From DATKJS01 sp050015275 (lineage in GTDB: Bacteria; Acidobacteriota; Aminicenantia; Aminicenantales; Saccharicenantaceae): a DNA stretch of 64,000 nt. The notes below the pieces were generated by a model, which worked only from the letters and a program-made list of their open reading frames with translations, made no database searches and was not told the DNA's origin. Positions 1 through 9,178 of the stretch are shown here, one piece after another. The translations under genes were made by a program, and so were the position numbers. Positions within the stretch are counted from its first letter, which is position 1; each line of letters begins with the position of its first letter. The DNA lies in the NCBI GenBank assembly GCA_050015275.1, contig JBEKBS010000004.1:72209-136208 (forward strand). The letters run 5' to 3'.

Positions 1-732
1 ATCACGGCCTTCCTGATGCTCTGGGTCTTCAAGCTGACCTCGGACCAAGAGGGCATCCGGAAGGCCAAGAACGCGATCAAGGCCCACCTTCTGGAGCTCC
101 GTCTCTTCAAGGACAACATGCGGATCTCGCTCCAGGCCCAGGGCCGGGTCCTGCGGGCGAACCTGCGCTATATCGCCTGCAATTCCAAACCCATGCTGGT
201 CATGGTCGTCCCGCTCTTCCTTATCCTGGCCCAGCTCAACCTCTGGTTCGGCGCCGCGCCGCTCAAACCCGGCGAGGAGACGCTGGTCAAGCTCGGCCTG
301 GCCCGGGGCGCGGACCCGCTGGCTCTGGACGTGGCCCTCGAGCCCTCGCCGGGGCTGTCCGTCGAGTCGCCCGCCGTGCGGATCCCTGACGGACAGGAGA
401 TCGCCTGGAGGATCAGGGCGACGGGACAGGGGCCGGCCAGCCTGGTTTTCCGGGTGGCCGGGCGGACCTTGACCAAGCCCTTGGCCGTCGCCGGTCCCCG
501 CCGCCTATCGAAGGTCTCGACCCTGACGGTCGGGCGGTCGCTCCTGAAGCAGCTCCTGTACCCCGGGGAGAGAGCCCTTCCGGGCGACACGCCGGTGACG
601 TCGATCGAAGTCTTGTACCCTGGAAGGAGCCTGCGCTTTTTCGGCCTGTCCGTCCACTGGCTGGTGGCTTATTTCGTCCTTTCCATTGTTTTCGGGTTCG
701 CCTTCAAGGGCGTCTTCAACGTTGAGATTTGA
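1..732 (+). CDS. Membrane protein, 5'-truncated (EMC3/DUF106-like?)
   Basis: The reading frame is open from base 1, so the true start lies upstream; 243 residues are visible. The protein begins inside a membrane segment, followed by a charged, probably helical stretch (Lys/Arg-rich, visible residues 15-58). A second membrane segment lies at about 63-84, then an extracytoplasmic-looking beta-type region with a Pro/Gly-rich start (about 85-215), then a last membrane helix near the C-terminus. The first two helices joined by a basic helical loop recall the DUF106/EMC3-TMCO1 (YidC-like insertase) family, but this is a weak resemblance and no signature motif was verified. The function is otherwise unknown. 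Confidence 0.6.
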   Translation: MTAFLMLWVFKLTSDQEGIRKAKNAIKAHLLELRLFKDNMRISLQAQGRVLRANLRYIACNSKPMLVMVVPLFLILAQLNLWFGAAPLKPGEETLVKLGLARGADPLALDVALEPSPGLSVESPAVRIPDGQEIAWRIRATGQGPASLVFRVAGRTLTKPLAVAGPRRLSKVSTLTVGRSLLKQLLYPGERALPGDTPVTSIEVLYPGRSLRFFGLSVHWLVAYFVLSIVFGFAFKGVFNVEI

Positions 733-772
733 GGGGCGATCCGCCCCGGGATAGGGCCCGAAACTCGGGTCC
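733..772 (+). terminator. Two stem-loops after the first gene
   Basis: A 6-bp perfect hairpin (733-738 with 742-747, 3-nt loop) starts right after the stop codon. An 8-bp hairpin with one G-U pair follows (754-761 with 765-772). Neither has a T-run, so this is a possible Rho-dependent or stability element rather than a classical intrinsic terminator. Confidence 0.35.
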
Positions 773-796
773 TTCAGGGTTGCGTTGAAGAAATAC

Positions 797-825
797 TTAA
801 AAAAAACCGCCAATCGTGGTAAAAT
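797..825 (+). promoter_or_regulatory. Putative promoter of the skp-like gene
   Basis: An extended -10 (TGG plus TAAAAT at 820-825) lies 17 bp after a weak -35 (TTAAAA, 797-802). It sits in a locally AT-rich stretch. The predicted mRNA would have a leader of about 54 nt containing the AGGAGG of the following gene. Confidence 0.45.
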
Positions 826-885
826 CAATACCCCGTTCCCTTATGGGAATGAGAGTGATATCCGCAAAACCCATAGGAGGTTGTC

Positions 886-1434
886 ATGAGAAAAGGCAGA
901 ATCCTCATCCCCCTGATCATCGGACTCGTCCTGGTGCCCGCCGTCGCCGTGTATGCGCAGCAGCCCGTCAAGATCGGGATCGTCAACTCCGCCCGGGCTT
1001 TCGAGCAATCCACCGAAGGCAAGAAGGCCGTGGTCCAGTTCCAGGAAAGGGACGCGAAGATCAAGGGCGACATCCAGAAGCTCGATGACTCCATCCGGGC
1101 CCTGGAGAACAGGCTGAACACGGGCCGCCTGACCATGACCCAGGAAGCCCTCATCGCGACTCAGGCCGATATCGATAAAAAAACGACCGAGAGGAAGCGC
1201 TACGAAGAGGACGCGACCCGCGATTTCCAACAGTTCCAGGCCAACATCGTCCAGCGCATCCGGACCGAGATGGTCACGATCATCCAGCAGCTGCGCAAGG
1301 AAAAAGGCTATGAGCTCGTCCTCGACCTGCAGGGCAGCGGCGTCGTCGATTTCGAGCCCGCCATCGACATCACCGACGAGGTCGTCCGCCGCTATGATGC
1401 GACCAAGGCCGGCGCTCCCCCCGTCAAGAAATAA
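886..1434 (+). CDS. skp: OmpH/Skp family periplasmic chaperone
   Basis: 182 residues. An N-terminal signal peptide (residues 1 to about 24, ending AVYA before QQ) is followed by the OmpH-type beta-strand opening KIGIVN and a long charged coiled-coil region (about 40-140), the tentacles of Skp trimers. The C-terminal strand (YELVLDL) returns to the core. The length matches the usual 160-190 residues. In this family the protein holds unfolded outer-membrane proteins in the periplasm before delivery to BAM. The start is supported by AGGAGG about 8 nt upstream. An intrinsic terminator follows, so it appears to be monocistronic. The family call is secure; the exact client set is inference. Confidence 0.9.
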   Translation: MRKGRILIPLIIGLVLVPAVAVYAQQPVKIGIVNSARAFEQSTEGKKAVVQFQERDAKIKGDIQKLDDSIRALENRLNTGRLTMTQEALIATQADIDKKTTERKRYEEDATRDFQQFQANIVQRIRTEMVTIIQQLRKEKGYELVLDLQGSGVVDFEPAIDITDEVVRRYDATKAGAPPVKK

Positions 1435-1478
1435 AGGAACCTTTGGAAAGCCTCTCCCAAGAGGCGCTCTGGGATAAA

Positions 1479-1519
1479 CCTCGTGGAGAAGGGCGTTACC
1501 CGCTCTCCACGGGGTTTTT
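1479..1519 (+). terminator. Intrinsic terminator after skp
   Basis: An arm starting CCTCGTGGAG (1479-1488) pairs with CTCCACGGGG (1505-1514, one G-U pair), and the stem is followed directly by TTTTT. This is a typical Rho-independent terminator for the skp-like gene. Confidence 0.8.
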
Positions 1520-1589
1520 CATTTCCGATGTCGAGCAGGAGCCTCCAGGGCTGAAGAACACGAAGTCCGGGGCCCGGGGCCTTTAGGGC

Positions 1590-2492
1590 CTAATATCTGA
1601 CTTCGGTTTCGACGATGAAGAACCTATAGTCCCTGTAGACGACCGTCGCTTCCGAAACCCGGAAGAGCCCTTTTTTGGAGTCGTAATCCTCACGCGTCGT
1701 CAGTCCGCTTGGAAAACGGATGCCATTTTTCTCGATCCCATAGAGGCAGATGATCGAGATCTTGGGCTCGGCCCCGTGACCGATCATCTCGGCCATCTGT
1801 TGAACCTTCTCGAAATGGCCCAGGCAAGTCTGGTCCCACTCGATCTTGACGATGGCGAAATCCTTTTTCCTGACCCAGACTTTTCCGTAAAGCAAGTCAG
1901 GCTCCGGCGGGCCCGCGGGCCTGGCTTCGATCAGGAAGGCCTTTTCTTTATCGACCACGTCCTCTCCGAGATAGGCATAGAGGTGCCGCGGCTGCCAATA
2001 TCCCCCGAGGAGCCCGACCGGCCCGAAGACAAGATACTTGTGTTTATACAGCTTTGTTCTCAGGGGGGCATTCGGCTCGTTGCGCGGCTGCCCTCCTTCT
2101 CTGAGAAGCGTCCGTTTTTCTCCGATGGTCGCTCCGGTCCGGACGAGCTGGTAGTCGTACTCGAGGGAAACGCCGATCACGTGCCGGGGCCCTCCGGTTG
2201 CGCTCGACGCGAACGAGAAGGAGAGCGGCGGGCTGTATTGCCGTTCCTCGATCCTCTCCCGGCAGACAAAATAAAGAGAGGCCGTCTCCAGCCGGTTGCA
2301 GTAGTCTCTCGTTTTTTCAAGGATCCGGGGAAGCGGGTCGGCCGCCGGAAGGCTCTTCTGTTCCGCGGCCGGCGTTCGTTCCAAGGCCAATCCGAGGAAT
2401 GCCAGTCCCGCGAGAAGCGCGAGGGCGCAGAGCGGTCTTCTGCTCACGCGGAATCCCGCGCCGCCGACATCGCCCGTGATGCGATTTCTCAC
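1590..2492 (-). CDS. Exported protein of unknown function
   Basis: 300 residues, GTG start with GAGGGA about 4-9 nt upstream. A basic N-terminus and a hydrophobic segment (about residues 22-38) suggest a Sec signal peptide or N-terminal anchor. The rest is beta-rich, with alternating aromatic and charged residues and a KVWVRKKDFAIVKIEWD stretch in the middle. That stretch resembles the LolA/outer-membrane-lipoprotein-sorting fold seen in many exported proteins of unknown role, but this is only a fold-level impression. No catalytic motif was recognised. It is followed by the glycosidase gene on the same strand, with an 88-bp gap. Confidence 0.6.
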   Translation of the reverse strand: MRNRITGDVGGAGFRVSRRPLCALALLAGLAFLGLALERTPAAEQKSLPAADPLPRILEKTRDYCNRLETASLYFVCRERIEERQYSPPLSFSFASSATGGPRHVIGVSLEYDYQLVRTGATIGEKRTLLREGGQPRNEPNAPLRTKLYKHKYLVFGPVGLLGGYWQPRHLYAYLGEDVVDKEKAFLIEARPAGPPEPDLLYGKVWVRKKDFAIVKIEWDQTCLGHFEKVQQMAEMIGHGAEPKISIICLYGIEKNGIRFPSGLTTREDYDSKKGLFRVSEATVVYRDYRFFIVETEVRY

Positions 2493-2580
2493 GATTCCCT
2501 CGTTGGCCGATCGACATTCAAGGGCAACCCCCTCCCCCTATCAAGCCGGGCGAAGGCGGCGCCGCCTGCGGCGCTCAAGA

Positions 2581-5235
2581 TCATCCCTTCGACCGGATCG
2601 TAACATCACGCCTGATGAATTCTCCCGGCTTCCCCGCGGGGATGGCTATCGTGAGGCGGCGGCCGTCGAATCCGGCGCCCGTCACGGAATCGACCCTCGC
2701 CCCGTTCACGACCTCAAGGACGTAGCTTTCGCCCGCCAAACCTTCGATCGTGACCTTGAGGTCCCGCCCGGCGAGAGCGGTCCGGATGATTTTCAGCCCC
2801 CGGTTGAGGTCGCCGGTCCGGGACACAACGTCGGGAGGGACGATCTCGGGGGCCGGGTCGACGGTTATTTCAACCTTGTCATCCCCGTGCAAGGCGAGTT
2901 CCACGCGGGGCCTTATGGCTTGGGCCGAAGCGGACTCATCGAGTTTGAAGGGCAGCGAGACGCCGTTCAAGGTCACGCCCCGGACCCTAGTCCCCAGGCC
3001 GAGAGCCGGGGCGAAGAAGAGCTTGAAGCCGCCCCCGCCGGCCGAGCGGACACGAAGAGTGATCCTCGTTTCCTCGCGGGAATAGTCAAGAGAGAACGTC
3101 CCGTCGCCGATTTGCCAGTTCGCGATCCCGACGTGAGGCCAGTCCGCCGGAAGCGCCGGCTCGAAAAGAAGCTCCTTCTTTAGGGCGTTCCCGTCGAGCC
3201 CGAGAAGCGCGCGCACGAGAGGGAGGACGACCCCTGACGTGGAAAACCCCTGGTGCGGGACCCCTTCCTGCGGCCAGGCGTTCTGAGCGCCAGAGAAGAG
3301 CTCTGTAGCGCTCCCGAGGGCATTGTCGAAGGTGTGCCGGACGTTGCTCATCAGGTCCTGATATCCCTGGGGGATGAAGCCATGCCGGAAAAGCGCCGCC
3401 GAAACCCATCCGGTCAGGAACGGCCAGGCCGCCCCGTAATTATAGTTCAGGGGCTCGAAAAGAGGGCTCCGGACCGAGAGCATCCGGACCCCCCAGTCCG
3501 TGGTCAAGTCGGAGGCGTTCATCTTGGCCAGGGTCTCTATCCCGCGGTCCGGTCTTCCTAGGCCCCAGGCCAGCCCAACCGCGCTCCAGGGAGTCAATTC
3601 CTGGACCAGGCGGCCGTCCTTGTTGAAAGCGTAAGAGTACTGCCCTCTCTCCCCGTCCCAGAATTTCTCGTCAAAGGCCCGGACGGCCATGGCTCCGTTC
3701 TTTTCAGCGGTCTTCATGACCGCCCGGTCTCCGACGGCCCCGGCCATGTCCCTCATCGCCCGGGTCGCCCGGACCCAGACCGCTGCCAGGTAGATGTCGG
3801 TCTGTATCCCGGTCAACTCGCCGAACTCGAGCGCGCCAAGGCCGGCCCGGGCGTTGTCCATCAGCCCGTCGCCGTCCGCGTCCGTCGTCAAGCACCAATC
3901 GTAGGCCCGGACGAGCGATGGCCAGCCCGACTTGAGGAACTCGAGGTCGCCGGTATGACGGACATAATCCTCCATGGCGATGATGTAATAAGGCGTGGTA
4001 TCGCCGTGAATATAGCCGTAAGGATAATCCTCCCACCACCTGAGATAACCGGCCGCCTGGGACAGCTCGTGGGCCATCTTGCCGTCCGCGCGTTGCCATT
4101 TTTGTGTGAAAAGGAGCGCCTCCCTAGAACTGGCATGGTCGCTCAGGCTGTTGAGGCTCAGGGAGTTGAGGTAGGCGTCCGTGCCGAAGAACCAGCCGAA
4201 CCCAGGCCGGCCGCCGGTCCCCGACGGGCCCAGTCCAGCGACGAGACCCTTCCCCAGGTCCGGATTGTCCACGAAGAGATCGTCCAGGGAGATCTTGGCC
4301 CACTCAAAGGCCAGGTCGAGCTCTCTCCGGCCCGTGCGGACCTGAAGGGTCGAGTCCCGCAACGCCCGGTAATGGCGGACCGCCTCACGGTAGCATCCCT
4401 CTGGGTCCGAAGCGAGCTTCCGATAGATCGCCCGGACATCTTCCCGCTTGCCTTTCCCTCCCGCAAGAATGACCGGGAGGAAAACGCCCGATACCGCCTT
4501 GGGGTCCGGGATCTCGATCTTGAATTGGCTGGGAGAATCCGAGAGCATGTGGGCCGGCGCATGGGAGATCCCCCGGCCCGCCGGGGACCCCACGTACCCG
4601 TGGTTCTTCCGGGTGGGCTCCGAGATCAGGTAGGCCTTGAGCTCCTCATCCCAGGAGGCGAACTGGCCGCCGATCCCAGCCGGCCACATCGGCTGGAGGA
4701 CCGGGAGGAAGCTGCAGACGACGGCCAGGGGTTCCGTTGAGTCCACCTCCAAAAGGATGACAGCCCCAGGGTCGTCGACGGCCGTGACATAATGAGCCCG
4801 GACCGTGAACGATTGATAAGTAAATGTCAGGGTCGTCACCGCGGGGTCGACCGAAACGAAGCGAACGATGTCCCGGCCCTGGACCGGGACCGTGCTTGAG
4901 CCGATGAGGAAGGAGAACTCAAAATTGCGCAGGACCTTGAGCGGGTAGGCCCAGGCCTCGAAGCTCCCGTTTTCGAGGCCGAGAACGCCGAACTTTCGGC
5001 CGACCTTGTCAAAATAGGTGAACGGCTGGGCGGGCCGGACGAGATTGATGTCGGTCGGGCCGATCCTGAACCTGGGTATGGCCCCGGCCGGAGCAGAACA
5101 TTGTTCAGTACTGGCCGAGGTCGAATGTCGTTTGACCTCGGCCGGTGCCGTTGCCTCTCGGCCCGCGACGGCCGTCGCCACCGAAACGCATAACAGCAGG
5201 AAGAAGCCTGCGGAGATCCTCGTTTGGTTCATCAT
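2581..5235 (-). CDS. Exported (alpha/alpha)6 glycoside hydrolase, debranching-enzyme-like
   Basis: 884 residues with a signal peptide (about 1-25). An N-terminal beta-sandwich region (about 50-290) precedes an (alpha/alpha)6-barrel region (about 300-680) with the typical run WFFGTDAYLNSL and the segment GYIHGDTTPYYIIAMEDY. The latter resembles the DATP-type stretch of amylo-alpha-1,6-glucosidase and GH63-like enzymes. A C-terminal beta domain follows (about 690-884). It probably cleaves alpha-glucosidic or related sugar linkages in the periplasm or outside the cell. The CAZy family and substrate cannot be fixed by eye: GH63, GH15 and GH133-like remain possible. The start ATG-ATG has AAGGG just upstream. 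Confidence 0.75.
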   Translation of the reverse strand: MMNQTRISAGFFLLLCVSVATAVAGREATAPAEVKRHSTSASTEQCSAPAGAIPRFRIGPTDINLVRPAQPFTYFDKVGRKFGVLGLENGSFEAWAYPLKVLRNFEFSFLIGSSTVPVQGRDIVRFVSVDPAVTTLTFTYQSFTVRAHYVTAVDDPGAVILLEVDSTEPLAVVCSFLPVLQPMWPAGIGGQFASWDEELKAYLISEPTRKNHGYVGSPAGRGISHAPAHMLSDSPSQFKIEIPDPKAVSGVFLPVILAGGKGKREDVRAIYRKLASDPEGCYREAVRHYRALRDSTLQVRTGRRELDLAFEWAKISLDDLFVDNPDLGKGLVAGLGPSGTGGRPGFGWFFGTDAYLNSLSLNSLSDHASSREALLFTQKWQRADGKMAHELSQAAGYLRWWEDYPYGYIHGDTTPYYIIAMEDYVRHTGDLEFLKSGWPSLVRAYDWCLTTDADGDGLMDNARAGLGALEFGELTGIQTDIYLAAVWVRATRAMRDMAGAVGDRAVMKTAEKNGAMAVRAFDEKFWDGERGQYSYAFNKDGRLVQELTPWSAVGLAWGLGRPDRGIETLAKMNASDLTTDWGVRMLSVRSPLFEPLNYNYGAAWPFLTGWVSAALFRHGFIPQGYQDLMSNVRHTFDNALGSATELFSGAQNAWPQEGVPHQGFSTSGVVLPLVRALLGLDGNALKKELLFEPALPADWPHVGIANWQIGDGTFSLDYSREETRITLRVRSAGGGGFKLFFAPALGLGTRVRGVTLNGVSLPFKLDESASAQAIRPRVELALHGDDKVEITVDPAPEIVPPDVVSRTGDLNRGLKIIRTALAGRDLKVTIEGLAGESYVLEVVNGARVDSVTGAGFDGRRLTIAIPAGKPGEFIRRDVTIRSKG

Positions 5236-5326
5236 CGCCCTTCCCCCTCTCTCCTGGTTCTCTTCATTGATGTTATCAGCTTATCCGGAAGAAGACAAAG
5301 CCATCGGAAGGACCGGGCCGTCGCGA

Positions 5327-6484
5327 TCATGGCCTTGAGGTCTTGAAGGTCAGCCGGATGCGGACGATCTCGGGGACGCTCCCAGTCCTCACCGGCGGAC
5401 CCCATGTCCCAACGCCGCAGGAGACGTAATAATGGGTCTTTCCCTTCACTAGGGATCCCCAATTCTGCTCGTAGATGAGCCGGTTGATGAGATTGAGCGG
5501 GAAAAGCTGCCCGGCGTGGGTATGTCCCGAAAGCTGGAGGTCGATCCCCGCCCGCTCGGCCTGCTCGAGGTGGATGGGCTGGTGGTCGAGGAGGATGAGG
5601 GGCCGGCTCGGGTCGACGCCGCCGGCCGCCATGATCTCCTCGATCGGCATCCGGGCTGAACCACGGCGCAGGGACGTCGGGTCCTTGCGCCCGATGAGAT
5701 AAAAAGAGCGGTCCACCATGACCGCCTCATCCTGGAGAACCCTTATCCCCCATTTCCGGAGATAGGCGAGGTTCCGCTCCAGGCCCCCGTAATATTCGTG
5801 ATTCCCGGGAACGGAAAAAACTCCCAGGGGCGCCCGGATCTTCTGGAAGACCTCCGTCATCTCCTCCTCTTCGCGCTCCGTGACGCTCTCGTCCACGATA
5901 TCCCCTGGCAGGAGGACGATGTCCGGGGCTAGGGCGTTGATCCGGTCCGCGAGCATCCTCAGCCGCGAGCTGCCCGCAATCGTCCCGAGGTGGACGTCGG
6001 AAGCCACGACGATCGAGAGGCCCGTCCTGCCGCCGGCGGACTTGTCGATGGGGATCGCGAGCTCTCTCAGCCGCGGCCGGGCGGCATTGACGGCCCCGCC
6101 TGCGATGGTGAGGAGGGACGCCCCTGCGACGAAAAGAAAGGCCACGAGCGCCGTCTGGTGAGGCCGGGCCGAGAAGGATTTCGGGAAGATCGGCAAGACG
6201 GAATTGGCCAGCCGGAAAAGATCGATCAGGACGACCCCCAAAAAAAGATAGAGCATCAGGGCCAGATGGAACGACCCGGCCTTGACAAATATCGAGGACA
6301 GGGAATTCCGGCCGAAACCCATGGCGATCCTCGCCGCCGGGTAGGCAAGAACTGAGGCCAGGAAAACCGCGAGAAAAACCCATCGGGAACGGGGATATCC
6401 GGCCAGGGCCTGGAAGCCGCGCCGGATGATGTAGAAGTTGACCAAGCCATAGATGGACAGAACAACCGCCAGAAAAACAGGCAT
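5327..6484 (-). CDS. Membrane-anchored metallophosphoesterase (YkuE/YaeI-like)
   Basis: 385 residues from the chosen ATG. A longer in-frame start at 6526 would overlap the upstream gene, whereas this one has GAGGAG at ideal spacing. Four hydrophobic segments fill the first 130 residues. The catalytic domain follows with calcineurin-type motifs: ASDVHLG (about 161-167), GD (about 194), GNHE (about 227-230) and SGHTHAGQ (about 318-325). These residues bind two metal ions. Relatives such as YkuE and LpxH-like enzymes hydrolyse phosphomono- or diesters at the membrane; the substrate here is unknown. It lies 11 bp after the nitroreductase gene and is probably co-transcribed with it. Confidence 0.85.
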   Translation of the reverse strand: MPVFLAVVLSIYGLVNFYIIRRGFQALAGYPRSRWVFLAVFLASVLAYPAARIAMGFGRNSLSSIFVKAGSFHLALMLYLFLGVVLIDLFRLANSVLPIFPKSFSARPHQTALVAFLFVAGASLLTIAGGAVNAARPRLRELAIPIDKSAGGRTGLSIVVASDVHLGTIAGSSRLRMLADRINALAPDIVLLPGDIVDESVTEREEEEMTEVFQKIRAPLGVFSVPGNHEYYGGLERNLAYLRKWGIRVLQDEAVMVDRSFYLIGRKDPTSLRRGSARMPIEEIMAAGGVDPSRPLILLDHQPIHLEQAERAGIDLQLSGHTHAGQLFPLNLINRLIYEQNWGSLVKGKTHYYVSCGVGTWGPPVRTGSVPEIVRIRLTFKTSRP

Positions 6485-6495
6485 TCCCGGGCTCC

Positions 6496-7092
6496 TCACT
6501 TCGCCGTCGCCGGCTCGCTCCCGCACTCTTTATCCTCTCCACTCTCCCCGATCCTGTTGAACCAGGCTACCTCGTCGAGGGTCTTCCTCAAGGTCTCCCG
6601 GGGCGGCCTCGAAGAGGCGTAGCCCACGGGCAACAGGGCCATGAGCTTATATTTTCGAGGGATCCCGAGCGCCTTCCGAGCCCTCCGGCTGTTGAACCAG
6701 CCCATCCAGCATGTCCCCAATCCAAGCTCTTCGGCCTGAAGGATGAAATGCTCGCCGGCGATGCCGATATCGATCAGGTGGAACTTGGTTCTCTGGATAC
6801 CGCCGCCGAGGTGATGGGTTACAAAGTCCTTTCGAGCCAGGATGGCGATGATGACCGGCGCCTGGGCGGCAAAACGGCTCATGGAATAAATCCCTGAAAA
6901 AGCCTCGCGGCAGAGCCTGTCCTTGAGTCCGGGATCATCGATGACGAGAAAACGCCAGGGTTGGGCATTATGGGCCGAAGGCGCCAGACGCGCGGCTTCG
7001 AGGCAGCGCAGAATCTTCTCCCGTTCGACAGGCCGGGGAAGGAAACGACGGATGCTTCTCCTGCTCCGGACGAGATCGATGAAAGTCGCCAT
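6496..7092 (-). CDS. Nitroreductase family protein (FMN-dependent)
   Basis: 198 residues. The N-terminal RSRRSIRRF opening, the LAPSAHNAQPWRF motif (about 37-49) and the C-terminal region with EELGLGTCWMGWF are typical of the nitroreductase/FMN fold that forms a homodimer and uses NAD(P)H. The length is usual for the short subfamily. The physiological substrate (quinones, nitro compounds or a coenzyme F420/FMN-linked step) cannot be told. The start has GGAGGAG 5-11 nt upstream. It heads a two-gene unit with the metallophosphoesterase. Confidence 0.88.
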   Translation of the reverse strand: MATFIDLVRSRRSIRRFLPRPVEREKILRCLEAARLAPSAHNAQPWRFLVIDDPGLKDRLCREAFSGIYSMSRFAAQAPVIIAILARKDFVTHHLGGGIQRTKFHLIDIGIAGEHFILQAEELGLGTCWMGWFNSRRARKALGIPRKYKLMALLPVGYASSRPPRETLRKTLDEVAWFNRIGESGEDKECGSEPATAK

Positions 7093-7118
7093 GGGCTCCT
7101 CCGCTGGAAGTCATTATT

Positions 7119-7148
7119 TTTATACCAAAAAAAGGCCGGGCGCAATAA
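7119..7148 (-). promoter_or_regulatory. Putative promoter of the nitroreductase gene
   Basis: On the minus strand, TATAAA (7119-7124) is preceded by TTATTG (7143-7148, 18-bp spacer) or by TTGCGC at 15 bp. A TTGCGC followed by a T-run recurs in the divergent promoter at 7196-7224. Confidence 0.35.
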
Positions 7149-7195
7149 TTTTCGGCCGGATCAACGCTTCTCTGACCAGGTTCCATCGTTGGCGA

Positions 7196-7224
7196 TTGCG
7201 CTGAGAGGCTTTTTTTTGTATAGT
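7196..7224 (+). promoter_or_regulatory. Putative promoter of the lipoprotein gene
   Basis: TTGCGC (7196-7201), a 17-bp spacer rich in T, and TATAGT (7219-7224). It diverges from the nitroreductase promoter. The leader is about 55 nt and contains AGGAGG at 7271. Confidence 0.45.
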
Positions 7225-7284
7225 CCATCTCAGGAACTTTCAACAGGAGATTCCGTATATCCTTTTAGCAAGGAGGTTCGCGCT

Positions 7285-8337
7285 ATGAAAAATCACCTCA
7301 GGATCGGATTGGTCATCCTCATCGCCACAGGCCTTGTCTCCTGCGTCGAGCAGGGCGGGCTCAAGGCCGGCACCGCTACGGGCAAGTCCATGCTCAAGCT
7401 CATCCCCGCGAGCGCCCGCATGGTCTTTATGGTCGACATCCACAGGTCCCTGACGGCGGACGCCGTGACGAAGGCCCTCAAGGACGAGAAGATGAAGCAG
7501 AAATACGACGGCTTCGTCAAGATGGCCGGGCTTGACCCGATGAAAGACATCTATTTTCTGGCCGTAGGCCTGTCCGGGACGCCGGCTGGGAATGAGCGGG
7601 AAGGGGCCATCATCGTCAACCTAAGGTACGACAAGGGGCAGCTCCTCGCCAAGCTGAAGTTAGTCGCCAAGAACCTCCAGGAGGAGACCTACAACGGCCT
7701 CACCGTCTATAAGAACGTCGACGCCGCCAAGCCCGGGAAAATGGCTCCGGCGGGCGCTTTCCTGGACGATTCGAACATCGTCCTCGGCACCGACAAAACC
7801 GTGCGGGCCGTCATCGACGTCTATCAGAAAAAGGCCGACTCGGTGGACAAGAGCCCCGAGATGAAGAAGCTCTTCAAGTTGGTCAACATGTCCGCGAACG
7901 TCTGGGCCGCCGTGGCCATCCCGCCGGGCATGCTGAAGCAGGCGGCCGACAAGAACCCGATGCTCAAGGACCTCGTGGGAGTGACGGGCCTGACCCTGTC
8001 CTTCGACTATGCCAACAAGACCCTCACCACCGAGGTCCAAAGCCTGGGCGGGACCAAGGAGCAAAACAAAACGCTGGCGGAAAGGCTGATCGCCCTCAAG
8101 AGCATGGGCGCCTTGGTGACCGCCAAGCTTCCGCTCCAGGGCGAGCTCCTGAACACCATCGAGATCTCTTCCGGGGACGACCACGTGAAGATCTATTCCA
8201 GCATTCCGGCCGAGCTCATGGAGAAGCTCCAGGCCATGGCCCAGGAGAAGCTCGGCAGCCTGATGCAGGCGAGCCCGCAGGCGCCGAAGGAAGAAAAGAA
8301 GGAAGGGAAGAAAGAAGGGGCCGAGGTCAAGAAATAA
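7285..8337 (+). CDS. Lipoprotein of unknown function (DUF3352-like)
   Basis: 350 residues from the ATG at 7285. Earlier in-frame ATGs exist but would translate the promoter region, and this one has AGGAGG 8 nt upstream. The N-terminus is a lipoprotein signal ending LVSC (Cys20), so the mature protein is probably lipidated. The body is a long alpha/beta region without cysteines, and the tail is Lys/Glu-rich (last 20 residues). The 'VFMVDIHRSL' opening after an 'IPASARMV' stretch resembles DUF3352-type exported proteins that report on their own stability or folding; function unknown. It converges on the ABC operon. Confidence 0.7.
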   Translation: MKNHLRIGLVILIATGLVSCVEQGGLKAGTATGKSMLKLIPASARMVFMVDIHRSLTADAVTKALKDEKMKQKYDGFVKMAGLDPMKDIYFLAVGLSGTPAGNEREGAIIVNLRYDKGQLLAKLKLVAKNLQEETYNGLTVYKNVDAAKPGKMAPAGAFLDDSNIVLGTDKTVRAVIDVYQKKADSVDKSPEMKKLFKLVNMSANVWAAVAIPPGMLKQAADKNPMLKDLVGVTGLTLSFDYANKTLTTEVQSLGGTKEQNKTLAERLIALKSMGALVTAKLPLQGELLNTIEISSGDDHVKIYSSIPAELMEKLQAMAQEKLGSLMQASPQAPKEEKKEGKKEGAEVKK

Positions 8338-8370
8338 GCCGACAGCCTGTCCGGGGACCGGGCCATCGGC

Positions 8371-9177
8371 CTATTCCTCGTAAAGATATTCTTTCGTCCG
8401 GAAGAGCCAGCAGGCCAGGGCCAGGAAGGCCGCGGCGATCACGATCAGCATGAGCACCGCGACGGCGGGCCTGGTCGGCTCGAGCCGGAAAAGCAGGATC
8501 GACAAGGGCCCCCCCGCGGCCCGCCGGGGCATGAGCGACTTCATGTAGTGGACGAGGGACAGCCTCTGCGTCGACCCCGGGAAATATTGGACAACGTTTT
8601 CCCACCCGAACCCGAAGAGGAGCCCGACCAGGATGGCCCTTTTGAGGAACGTGCCCAGGAACGCGAAGAGCGCCGTATAGGCGAGGATCCCGAGCCCTAG
8701 CGCCCCTGCATACCTCAAGAAGGTCAGGTAGAGGACGGGATCCAGGAAACGGTGGCCGTTCATGATGAAGAAGGAAAAGAATAGGCTCGACGTCACCATC
8801 AGGAACATCAGGGTGACATAGGCGGCGTATTTTCCGAGGAATATCCCGGACTTGGCGAGCGGCCGCGTCGTGAGGTAGGACAGCGTCCGGTCCTCGATCT
8901 CGTCCGCCACGATGGACGTCCCGTAGAAAAGCGACAGGATGACGATGTAGAGGGTGACGTAAATAACCAGCAGGATTTCGTTGAAGACCGCCACGACGTC
9001 TTCGGCCCGCCCGGGCGTAAAGACCCGGACAATGACGGCGATGGCGACCGGGATGAGCCCGGCGAGAATAAAGACGCGACTTTTGCCGGTCTTCCTCCCC
9101 AGGAAGAAGAACAGGGTGAAGACCCGCCGGAACGACAGCCAGAAGGAAGCGCCCCCGGGGTTTGTGTTCGGCTTCAT
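8371..9177 (-). CDS. ABC-2 type transporter permease
   Basis: 268 residues with about six membrane segments. The cytoplasmic stretch EIEDRTLSYLTTRPLAKSG after the second segment is the usual coupling region of ABC-2 permeases, which export drugs, lipids or polysaccharides. It is the last gene of a four-gene operon and begins 1 nt after the stop of the neighbouring ATPase gene, its obvious partner. The substrate is unknown. Confidence 0.85.
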   Translation of the reverse strand: MKPNTNPGGASFWLSFRRVFTLFFFLGRKTGKSRVFILAGLIPVAIAVIVRVFTPGRAEDVVAVFNEILLVIYVTLYIVILSLFYGTSIVADEIEDRTLSYLTTRPLAKSGIFLGKYAAYVTLMFLMVTSSLFFSFFIMNGHRFLDPVLYLTFLRYAGALGLGILAYTALFAFLGTFLKRAILVGLLFGFGWENVVQYFPGSTQRLSLVHYMKSLMPRRAAGGPLSILLFRLEPTRPAVAVLMLIVIAAAFLALACWLFRTKEYLYEE

Positions 9178-9178
9178 G